From Tannerella sp. (lineage in GTDB: Bacteria; Bacteroidota; Bacteroidia; Bacteroidales; Tannerellaceae), in contig JAISYY010000035.1 in assembly GCA_031269635.1 (NCBI GenBank), positions 1-9,019 on the forward strand: a stretch of 9,019 nucleotides of DNA, in the 5' to 3' direction. This document shows positions 1 through 5,532 of the stretch, piece after piece. Within the stretch, counting starts at the first letter, position 1. Every line of letters starts with the position of its first letter. The position numbers and the translations under genes are program-made. The notes under the pieces were generated by a model, which saw only the letters and a list, made by a program, of their open reading frames with translations, was not told the DNA's origin and did not search any database.

Positions 1-581
1 TGTTTTATCTGTTCCGGCAGGATACGGTCTAATGACAAAGGGGGCAGGCTGTCCAATGCGAAAAAACCTTTATCAAGAATATCGAAAGTCAGGTCGTCAT
101 CCCCTCCGGTTATCTCACAGAGAAAACAAAACTTATAAATGTAAAACGGACTGGCAGGATGATTGTAGCAGCGCTTGTCGAGCACGGCCAGCAGGCGGAT
201 TACACGCACATCAAACCCGGTTTCTTCTTTGGCTTCCTTGATGACAATCTCCGTCGGCGTGAATCCCACATCCGACCATCCACCCGGCAAAGACCAGCGC
301 CCATCGGCCTTTTCCCGGACCAGCAAGATTTCATCCCTGTCATTAAAAATGACGGCGCGTATGTCCACTTTCGGCGTAACATATTCCTTTACGGGATGAT
401 AGTTCGCCCGGATATCTTCCTCTTTCGCACCGCTTACAATGGATGTTATACGGTCGCTTATCGCAATGAGTTCCCTGCTGCGGTCTATCTCATATTCATT
501 CGTGGAATACGTAAGCGCAGTCTGCGACATGGCGCGGATACGCTGTGCAATCGTTATAAGTTCGTTCCCTTTGTTCTGCAT
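1..581 (-). CDS. Nudix hydrolase with N-terminal helical domain (3' end cut by window)
   Basis: Reading the minus strand from the ATG at 581 gives 193 codons, open to the left edge. Residues 1-60 form a charged helical N-terminal domain, as in Nudix hydrolases that carry a NUDIX_N_2-type extension. The Nudix fold follows from about residue 68. It contains SLPGGWSDVGF (97-107) and KEAKEETGF (115-123), which give the metal-binding glutamates E116, E119 and E120. The usual first Glu of the Nudix box is Phe107; the GGWxDVG pattern is typical of an ADP-ribose pyrophosphatase-like subfamily. The family hydrolyses nucleoside diphosphates linked to another group, probably in the cytoplasm; the exact substrate cannot be read here. 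Members are usually a little over 200 residues, so only a short tail should be missing. It is divergent from trxB. Family confident, substrate unknown. Confidence 0.9.
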   Translation of the reverse strand, partial: MQNKGNELITIAQRIRAMSQTALTYSTNEYEIDRSRELIAISDRITSIVSGAKEEDIRANYHPVKEYVTPKVDIRAVIFNDRDEILLVREKADGRWSLPGGWSDVGFTPTEIVIKEAKEETGFDVRVIRLLAVLDKRCYNHPASPFYIYKFCFLCEITGGDDDLTFDILDKGFFALDSLPPLSLDRILPEQIK

Positions 582-609
582 TTTATAAAACCGGATTTCT
601 AAAACGGTG

Positions 610-617
610 CGAAAGTA
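610..617 (-). promoter_or_regulatory. Possible -7 element for the Nudix gene
   Basis: On the minus strand this reads TACTTTCG, seven of eight positions of the Bacteroidota -7 consensus TAnnTTTG, about 30 bases upstream of the Nudix ATG. I see no convincing TTTG about 20 bases further upstream, so the call is tentative. Confidence 0.35.
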
Positions 618-679
618 AATAAAAATTCCGGATATTGTCCTGTTTTCCCCCGGTAAAAAATCTTTTTCATCGCACACAC

Positions 680-710
680 TTGTAAAACTTAAATTTTTCA
701 TATACGTTTG
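680..710 (+). promoter_or_regulatory. Bacteroidota-type promoter of trxB
   Basis: TACGTTTG at 703-710 matches the -7 consensus TAnnTTTG. TTG at 680-682 (in context CTTG, three of four bases of the -33 TTTG) lies 20 bases upstream, the preferred spacing. The trxB ATG begins 22 bases after the -7 element, so the leader would be short. No Shine-Dalgarno sequence is visible, as is normal in this phylum. Confidence 0.65.
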
Positions 711-731
711 CACCGTTAAAGTTATAAATAT

Positions 732-1682
732 ATGAATACAGAAAACGTAAAATGCCTTATTATAGGTTCCGGGCCGGCGGGATATACGGCGGCGATTTAT
801 GCATCGCGGGCAAATCTTGATCCCGTTTTATATGAAGGGATAGCGCCCGGCGGACAGCTTACGGCGACGACAGATGTTGAGAATTTTCCCGGATATCCGG
901 AAGGTGTTGACGGGGTCACGATGATGGAGGATTTCCGCAAGCAGGCCGTCCGGTTTGGAACTGATATAAGAAGGGGCGTTGCAACGGATGCCGACTTGTC
1001 GTCGCAGCCGTTTAAAATAACGATTGACGGCGAAAAAACAGTAGCGGCGGAAACGCTTATTATCGCTACCGGCGCTACGGCAAAGTATTTGGGTCTGCCG
1101 GACGAAAAGAAATACGCCGGAATGGGCGTTTCGGCATGTGCCACGTGCGACGGGTTTTTCTACCGCAAGAAGGTCGTCGCCGTAGTGGGCGGCGGCGATA
1201 CGGCGTGCGAAGAAGCGGTTTACCTCTCTACGCTTGCCCGTCAGGTATATCTGATTGTTCGGAAACCCTGTTTGAGGGCTTCCAAAATCATGCAGGAAAA
1301 AGTATTTAAGACAGGTAACATTGAAGTTTTGTTTGAACATAATGCGACCGGCCTTTTCGGGGAGAAGGGCGTCGAAGGCGTTCATCTCGTACGGCGCATG
1401 GGCGAACCGGATGAAGAAAAATATGACCTTGCCATAGACGGGTTTTTCTTAGCCATAGGCCACACGCCAAACACGGATATATTCAGGAAATGGATAACGG
1501 TCGATGAACGCGGGTACATAATTACCCGGAACGGCAAGCCGCTGACGAATATTGAGGGAGTGTTTGCCGCCGGAGATGTTGCCGACCCGGATTACCGCCA
1601 GGCGATTACTGCCGCCGCAAGCGGATGTAAAGCCGCTCTTGAGGCAGAAAGGTTTTTATCCTGCAAAGCTACACGTCATTAA
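732..1682 (+). CDS. trxB: Thioredoxin reductase (NADPH, FAD)
   Basis: This 316-residue flavoprotein has the usual length for low-molecular-weight thioredoxin reductase. It would pass electrons from NADPH through FAD and a redox disulfide to thioredoxin in the cytoplasm. In order: the FAD-binding GSGPAGYTAAIYASRA near the N-terminus (12-27); the redox-active CATCDG with C136 and C139; the NADPH-binding GGGDTACEEA at 153-162; and the second FAD motif GVFAAGDVADP near 276-286, followed by RQAITAAASG. The 2'-phosphate-binding stretch reads VRKPCLRASK (176-185) instead of the E. coli HRRDxFRA type. It keeps basic residues, so NADPH is still the likely donor. The ATG at 732 starts right where the Rossmann fold requires. 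The 3' end overlaps the convergent LytTR regulator by 14 bp. No thioredoxin gene is adjacent. Confidence 0.96.
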   Translation: MNTENVKCLIIGSGPAGYTAAIYASRANLDPVLYEGIAPGGQLTATTDVENFPGYPEGVDGVTMMEDFRKQAVRFGTDIRRGVATDADLSSQPFKITIDGEKTVAAETLIIATGATAKYLGLPDEKKYAGMGVSACATCDGFFYRKKVVAVVGGGDTACEEAVYLSTLARQVYLIVRKPCLRASKIMQEKVFKTGNIEVLFEHNATGLFGEKGVEGVHLVRRMGEPDEEKYDLAIDGFFLAIGHTPNTDIFRKWITVDERGYIITRNGKPLTNIEGVFAAGDVADPDYRQAITAAASGCKAALEAERFLSCKATRH

Positions 1683-2424
1683 CAATCCATGCCTTAAATT
1701 CCGCCGCCTTGTTTTTACTGATGTAAATACGTTCGGGAACTTCGGTGTGGAGCGTCACAAGCAGCCTGTTGTCGAACCATATCGTAATATTTTTTACGCT
1801 GTCGCGGGCAAGGATAAACTGCTTGTTGGCGCGGATAAAATCGGTAGGATTGAGCATAGTGGCAATTTGTTCCAACGTTTTGGAGTAGGAATATGCTTCG
1901 CCGTTTTTCAGGTAGATGTATGTATTTTTGTTCGTCGTATAAAAACAGGAGATGTCTCTCATGTCAATCGGCAGCAATTTGTCCTTATACGGCACTAATA
2001 TCTTGTCTTTATAGCGGTTAGACGCGTTTAAGCGGCTCATTTGCGCCAGGTAGCGTATCATTTCCGTATTCGTCAGCCGACTGAATTTCGCGAAAGCCCT
2101 TTCCAGTTCTTCCGCCTTAACAGGTTTCAGGAGATAGTCAATGCTGTTCACTTTAAAGGCCTCAATAGCATACTCATCGTAAGCCGTCGTAAAGATGATG
2201 GGAATTTCTACCGTCATATTCTGGAAAATCGTGAAAGCGGAGCCGTCCGACAGATGAATATCCATCAGGATAAGGTCAGGCGCCGGATTGCTTTGCAGCC
2301 AGGTTACGGTTTGGCTGACACTTTCCGTATTTCCCGCGATTTCGATGGACGGATCAATCCCGGCGATGATATCTACCAGATTTTCGTAAGCAACCGTTTC
2401 GTCTTCAACTATCAATACTCTCAT
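1669..2424 (-). CDS. LytTR-family response regulator
   Basis: This 251-residue protein has an N-terminal receiver domain and a C-terminal LytTR DNA-binding domain. In the receiver, E7/D8 form the acidic pocket, D55 in LILMDIH is the phosphoacceptor, T79/T80 is the switch position and K100 in DYLLKP completes the site. From about residue 140 to the end the LytTR signature is clear, including the FIRANKQFILA segment and the DISCFYTTNKNTYIYL strand region. The family binds direct repeats in DNA through an all-beta domain rather than a helix-turn-helix. The kinase gene lies just upstream with a 7-bp gap, so the two are surely co-transcribed and the kinase should be its phosphodonor. The target genes cannot be read from the window. 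The TAG stop lies inside the 3' end of trxB on the other strand. Confidence 0.94.
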   Translation of the reverse strand: MRVLIVEDETVAYENLVDIIAGIDPSIEIAGNTESVSQTVTWLQSNPAPDLILMDIHLSDGSAFTIFQNMTVEIPIIFTTAYDEYAIEAFKVNSIDYLLKPVKAEELERAFAKFSRLTNTEMIRYLAQMSRLNASNRYKDKILVPYKDKLLPIDMRDISCFYTTNKNTYIYLKNGEAYSYSKTLEQIATMLNPTDFIRANKQFILARDSVKNITIWFDNRLLVTLHTEVPERIYISKNKAAEFKAWIVNDV

Positions 2425-2431
2425 TCCCGGT

Positions 2432-3442
2432 TTATATTAAAGGTAAAAATACGGCAAACGCCGTTCCGTCGTCTTCGATCCTTATCTGTTTGCCCGTCAT
2501 CAGGCTGAAACGGTGTTCAAGGTTTTTGATACCCGTTCCGTTCGTAACCGGAGGCGATAATTTCGGATAGACGGGATTTGACACGACAAGTTCCATACGT
2601 TCGTTAAGATATATCTTAACTTCCATTTTGTGCTGGCTGTCAATCATATTATGTACGACCACATTATCTATAATAGGCAGCATGGAAAGGACAGGCAGTT
2701 TCAGGTTCAGATGCTCCCTTTTAACATCTATATCAAATACCAGTTTATTTGCAAAACGCACTTCCATCATGTAGCGGAAAGCCTGCACAAACGCGAGTTC
2801 GTCCTCCAGCCTGACCAGTCCCTTTTTATCGCTTTGCAGGATATAACGGAACACATCCGACAATTTATTCACGTACACAAGCGTCTTTTCATCATCTTTT
2901 TTACGGATAAGAGCCGTCAGTCCATTCAGCGAATTAAAGAAAAAATGCGGGTTAATCTGGTTTGCCAGCGCATCGCAGCGGCTTTGCAGGTTTTTTATCT
3001 TCAGCTGTTCTATTTCCTGCTCTTTCTTTAATTGCACGGAATACAGGTATGACACATGCCCGAAGAAACTGCAGATTATCCAGACTACCGAAAACTGGAA
3101 AAGCAATATGCCACCGAAACAGTCGGCTTTTGTACAGTACGATACGGACACCCCTACATACAAAGCATACGCGACGGCCGTAACCATAAAATTATAGAGG
3201 AGCCGCTTCTTTAACGAGACCGAATCGAGTTTCCACAGGTTTAATTTGACAAGTATCCATATAAGAACCGTGAAAAATACGTACCTGAATACAAAAAAAC
3301 TGATATGCGAGGTTCGCGCCGCCCCGTCAAGAAAGCTAAGGTCCCACGCAAAACGGGCTATATTGGGATAGACAATAAACACCGCGCTAACCAGACTGAT
3401 TAACGTCAGTTTCAAAGCGCTATTTTTATCTAACAAATTCAT
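2432..3442 (-). CDS. LytS/YehU-type membrane sensor histidine kinase
   Basis: This 336-residue protein has about four hydrophobic membrane segments in residues 10-135 (near 10-28, 47-66, 82-101 and 110-134). A short coiled-coil-like linker follows (136-160), then a His_kinase domain of the PF06580 type. The phosphoacceptor is H166 in the signature NQINPHFFFNSLN. The ATP-binding domain has an N-box-like LPIIDNVVVHN, where Asp replaces the usual Glu before Asn, and a G-box NGTGIKNLEHRF near the C-terminus. There is no extracellular sensor domain, so the membrane helices, their loops or a partner must sense the signal, which is unknown. It precedes the LytTR regulator in a two-gene operon. The ATG at 3442 is favoured because a -7 element lies about 33 bases upstream. 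Confidence 0.93.
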   Translation of the reverse strand: MNLLDKNSALKLTLISLVSAVFIVYPNIARFAWDLSFLDGAARTSHISFFVFRYVFFTVLIWILVKLNLWKLDSVSLKKRLLYNFMVTAVAYALYVGVSVSYCTKADCFGGILLFQFSVVWIICSFFGHVSYLYSVQLKKEQEIEQLKIKNLQSRCDALANQINPHFFFNSLNGLTALIRKKDDEKTLVYVNKLSDVFRYILQSDKKGLVRLEDELAFVQAFRYMMEVRFANKLVFDIDVKREHLNLKLPVLSMLPIIDNVVVHNMIDSQHKMEVKIYLNERMELVVSNPVYPKLSPPVTNGTGIKNLEHRFSLMTGKQIRIEDDGTAFAVFLPLI

Positions 3443-3474
3443 TTACCGGTCACATTTAAAAAATAAAGAACGAG

Positions 3475-3482
3475 CAAATTTA
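3475..3482 (-). promoter_or_regulatory. -7 element upstream of the kinase/regulator operon
   Basis: The minus strand reads TAAATTTG, a full match to TAnnTTTG, with the kinase ATG about 32 bases downstream. I see no good TTTG at the expected distance upstream, so activity may depend on an activator or be weak. Confidence 0.5.
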
Positions 3483-3547
3483 CGGCTTATTTATTTCCCC
3501 CTGAAGCCGGTTATTGCCAAAAACGAAAAAAAGATTCACTAAAACGA

Positions 3548-3569
3548 AATTATATCACTCGTTATAATT
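3548..3569 (-). terminator. Weak AT-only hairpin at the end of hicB
   Basis: AATTATA (3548-3554) and TATAATT (3563-3569) can pair around an 8-base loop. The hairpin contains the hicB stop codon and is followed on the minus strand by TCGTTTT. The stem has no G-C pairs, so termination would be inefficient, and read-through into the kinase operon 119 bp downstream is possible. Confidence 0.3.
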
Positions 3570-3960
3570 CTACCGCCAACAATTCTTCGCCCAAACGGTG
3601 TAATGCCTTTTCAATTTTTTTTCGTTGCGCCTCGCGCGGTTTTTTCAATCCGGACGAATAGTGATGCAATAACTTTTGATTGATACCCGTCAGACGCTCC
3701 AGCGCATCGCAGTTGAACATATTGCAATAATATTTTAACAAACTTTGCATATCATAGCGATATACAATTTCATAATCACCCTGCAACATGGCAGGTAAAT
3801 CCTTTTTATCACGGGAATTTACAAATAATCTCAATCCCTCCAATGCGTTCTGAATGGCCGCATTTGGCGTTTCTCCGGCGCCATAAATACCGTCGCAATT
3901 TTCCGCATACGCTCCAAAATAATCAGAACTTGCTCCTACTGTAATGATAATTGTTTCCAT
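3562..3960 (-). CDS. hicB: HicB-family antitoxin
   Basis: The reading frame from the ATG at 3960 gives 132 residues. The N-terminal half (METIIITVGASSDYFGAYAE, then a GIYGAGETPNAAIQNALEG region) is the degenerate RNase-H-like HicB fold. The C-terminal part (about 90-125) looks like a small helix-turn-helix, with LERLTGINQKLLHHYSSG as its core. This is the usual plan of HicB antitoxins: one part masks HicA and the other binds the operon's own promoter. The frame stays open upstream to a TTG at 3978, but the ATG places the first strand exactly at the N-terminus as in the family, so I prefer it. hicA lies 24 bp upstream in the same direction, giving the toxin-first order typical of hicAB. Autoregulation at the hicA promoter is expected but inferred. 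Confidence 0.9.
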   Translation of the reverse strand: METIIITVGASSDYFGAYAENCDGIYGAGETPNAAIQNALEGLRLFVNSRDKKDLPAMLQGDYEIVYRYDMQSLLKYYCNMFNCDALERLTGINQKLLHHYSSGLKKPREAQRKKIEKALHRLGEELLAVEL

Positions 3961-3984
3961 ATAAATATTTTTTTGCAATGGATT

Positions 3985-4167
3985 TTATTTCAACTCCATT
4001 TTTCTTGCGATTGATCTTCTTAGCGGTTCGTATATTTCTTTCGCTCCATGATACGGAACCGGCGGGGAAAAAACTCCATTTCTGACGTAGAAGCAATGAC
4101 TTCCTTCCGCATGAGAGAACCTCCACCCGTTCCGCACAATCAAGCGATGAAATTCCGTGTACTTCAA
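3985..4167 (-). CDS. hicA: HicA-family mRNA interferase toxin (TTG start)
   Basis: This 60-residue protein has the full HicA (YcfA-like) layout. Helix 1 is MKYTEFHRLIVRNGW. The catalytic strand GSHCFYV carries His24. Then come a VPYHGAKEI strand/turn and a last helix ending ARKMELK. HicA toxins have a dsRBD-like fold and cut mRNA; His24 is the expected catalytic residue. The start appears to be TTG at 4167, because translation from there gives the exact usual N-terminus. An ATG five bases upstream (4172) is in another frame and stops after two codons. hicB follows after a 24-bp gap. A lost base between 4167 and 4172 is an alternative explanation for the missing in-frame ATG. The catalytic residue and length suggest an intact toxin. 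Confidence 0.87.
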   Translation of the reverse strand: MKYTEFHRLIVRNGWRFSHAEGSHCFYVRNGVFSPPVPYHGAKEIYEPLRRSIARKMELK

Positions 4168-4192
4168 TTCATATTGTTTTGAATCAACGACG

Positions 4193-4224
4193 CAAAGATA
4201 ACTGTTTATATACTGTTATGCAAA
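4193..4224 (-). promoter_or_regulatory. Bacteroidota-type promoter of hicAB
   Basis: On the minus strand TTTG (4224-4221) is followed after 20 bases by TATCTTTG (4200-4193), a complete match to the TTTG-N(19-21)-TAnnTTTG consensus. The hicA start lies about 25 bases beyond it. HicB would be expected to repress here. Confidence 0.8.
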
Positions 4225-4264
4225 TAAATAACTCTGCATTTAAGAAAATCCGAAGATAATTTTG

Positions 4265-4272
4265 TACATTTG
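4265..4272 (+). promoter_or_regulatory. -7 element upstream of the Rpn nuclease gene
   Basis: TACATTTG fits TAnnTTTG fully and lies 27 bases before the ATG at 4300. No clear -33 TTTG is found; TTT at 4239-4241 is the nearest, with long spacing. The divergent hicA promoter starts about 40 bases away, so the two could share regulation. Confidence 0.55.
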
Positions 4273-4299
4273 CGGGTGTGAAACTAAAATGAAAATACG

Positions 4300-5169
4300 A
4301 TGGTACGTTATTTAGACCCAAAATACGATTTGACGTTCAAACGCATCTTCGGCGAGCACAAACACTTGTGCATAAGCCTTATCAACAGCATGTTGCCATT
4401 TGACGAAAAGCAGCAAGTGGTAGACATCGAGTACGAACCGGGCGAACTGGCGCCGCAAATCGAAGCCTTGAAAAATTCCATAGTGGATGTGCGGTGCACG
4501 GACAACTACGGGCGGCAGTTCATTGTCGAGATGCAAATGAACTGGACGGAAAGTTTCAAAAGCCGCGTGCTGCTTAATGCTTCCAAAGCTTACGTCTGGC
4601 AGTTGGAAAGCTCGCAGGAATACAAATTGTTGCGTCCCGTGTATGCTATTAACTTTGTGAATGAAATCTTCGAGAAATCCCCGGAGATGATAAACGAATA
4701 CTATCATTACTACAAAATTGTAAACCTCCGGCATACGGAAAAGCGGATAGACGGCCTGGAGTTTGTTTTCATCGAACTGCCGAAGTTCAAGCCGCCTACC
4801 CATGCGACGCGGAAACTGCACGAATTGTGGCTGCGTTTCCTGACGGAAATCAACGAGAGCACGAAAGAAGCTCCCCCTGAACTGATGGCGAACGAATATA
4901 CCTGCGAAGCCGTGCATTACACGGAAGTAGGCGCATACAACAAACATCAGCTCCTTGCATACGACAGGGCAAAAATGGACGTGATGACCGCACGCAGCAT
5001 GTTATCCGATTCAAGAGAAGAAGGACGCGCCGAAGGTCTTGCGAAAGGACAGTCGGAAACCGCCGCCAGGATTGCCGTTAATGCATTGAAAAGAGGCTTA
5101 TCGCCGGAGGAAGTTCACGAGTTGACGGGATTGCCGCCGGACGAAATTCACAGGCTAAGGGAACGGTAA
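4300..5169 (+). CDS. Rpn/PD-(D/E)XK nuclease family transposase-like protein
   Basis: This 289-residue protein opens with YLDPKYDLTFKRIFG, the hallmark of the PD-(D/E)XK nuclease family transposase group (PF12784, related to Rpn recombination-promoting nucleases). The nuclease core is visible as D63 in SIVDVRC followed by E77-x-Q79 in FIVEMQM, so the catalytic residues look intact. A KSRVLLNASKAY helix comes next. The C-terminal tail has the usual charged REEGRAEGLAKG stretch (about 239-250) and a small helical end (GLSPEEVHELTGLPPDEI) that resembles a helix-turn-helix. The family cuts DNA and promotes recombination; some members protect against phage. No terminal inverted repeats or target duplication were seen around it, so I would not call it an insertion sequence. 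It stands alone, divergent from hicAB and followed by the B12 operon promoter. Confidence 0.9.
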   Translation: MVRYLDPKYDLTFKRIFGEHKHLCISLINSMLPFDEKQQVVDIEYEPGELAPQIEALKNSIVDVRCTDNYGRQFIVEMQMNWTESFKSRVLLNASKAYVWQLESSQEYKLLRPVYAINFVNEIFEKSPEMINEYYHYYKIVNLRHTEKRIDGLEFVFIELPKFKPPTHATRKLHELWLRFLTEINESTKEAPPELMANEYTCEAVHYTEVGAYNKHQLLAYDRAKMDVMTARSMLSDSREEGRAEGLAKGQSETAARIAVNALKRGLSPEEVHELTGLPPDEIHRLRER

Positions 5170-5188
5170 AATAAAATTTCTACATTCA

Positions 5189-5223
5189 TTTGGATGATTT
5201 TCGACAAATTTGTGTTATATTTG
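5189..5223 (+). promoter_or_regulatory. Promoter of the B12 uptake operon
   Basis: TATATTTG at 5216-5223 matches the -7 consensus TAnnTTTG perfectly, just before the 5' end of the riboswitch. TTTG at 5189-5192 is the best -33 candidate, but the gap is 23 bases rather than 19-21. A 10-bp perfect palindrome, ACAAATTTGT (5204-5213), lies between the two elements. Confidence 0.65.
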
Positions 5224-5230
5224 CCGCCGG

Positions 5231-5412
5231 TTTTGGTGGCGTCCTTTCTCCTTTCGGGGAAAGGCGCTGAAAAGGGAATCAGGTGTAAATCCTGAACAGA
5301 CCCGCTGCTGTAAGCTCTTTTCAATTTGATAATTGATAATTCGGACATCTTTTGCCACTGGGTAAACCGGGAAGGCGTTCGGAGAACGGAGTAAGTCAGA
5401 AGACCTGCCAAA
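5231..5412 (+). promoter_or_regulatory. Cobalamin (B12) riboswitch
   Basis: All conserved blocks of the cobalamin aptamer occur in order. The core AAAGGGAATCAGGTG begins at 5271, and CCGCTGCTGTAAG follows at 5301-5314. Next come GCCACTGGG and CCGGGAAGGCG (5354-5376). The B12 box AGTCAGAAGACCTGCC is at 5394-5409. TTTGG (5232-5236) and CCAAA (5408-5412) can close the outer stem. It directly precedes a BtuB-like receptor gene. By the known behaviour of this class, adenosylcobalamin or a related corrinoid would bind and lower expression of the downstream genes. The arm between CTCTTTT and GCCACTGG carries two copies of TTGATAA, which look like a repeat tolerated in a variable loop. Confidence 0.95.
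5326..5342 (+). repeat. Heptamer repeat (TTGATAA x2) within the riboswitch
   Basis: TTGATAA occurs twice head to tail (5326-5339), followed by TTC. The 7-bp period and AT-rich content match the other short repeats near btuG. It sits in a peripheral arm of the riboswitch where length varies, so it probably does not harm folding. Confidence 0.6.
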
Positions 5413-5499
5413 GTCACATAGTTTAAGGCTTTCGAGGAATGAAGCCGGCGACAGACAGGCGGTGTTTTTCTGCATGTTTTGCCCGATTTTTATTGTTTG

Positions 5500-5532
5500 A
5501 AAGCTGTTTAATTAACATTTAAACGGCTTTTT
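5500..5532 (+). promoter_or_regulatory. Hairpin with U-tract ending at the btuB start codon
   Basis: Bases 5500-5511 (AAAGCTGTTTAA) pair with 5519-5530 (TTAAACGGCTTT) in a 12-bp stem with one G-U pair and a 7-base loop. A run of five T (5528-5532) overlaps the end of the stem and touches the ATG at 5533. Placed about 90 bases after the aptamer, it is the best candidate for the riboswitch output device. It could act as an intrinsic terminator or as a stem that hides the ribosome landing site. Which of the two, and how ligand binding couples to it, is inference. Confidence 0.5.

Noticed and set aside
159..602. 147-residue plus-strand frame opposite the Nudix gene
   Set aside because: The minus strand carries a full Nudix box in frame; the plus-strand translation has no recognisable features.
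828..1385. 185-residue minus-strand frame opposite trxB
   Set aside because: trxB is clear on the plus strand with all its motifs in place.
3923..4126. 67-residue minus-strand frame across the hicA-hicB junction
   Set aside because: Different frame from both genes and it overlaps them; the HicA and HicB translations match their families well.
4300..5169. Complete insertion sequence around the transposase-like nuclease
   Set aside because: No terminal inverted repeats or target-site duplication seen at either side; members of this family usually stand alone.
5441..5469. Intrinsic terminator after the riboswitch (GC-rich stretch plus TTTTT)
   Set aside because: Only 3-4 base pairs can form before the T-run; the hairpin at 5500-5530 is far stronger.
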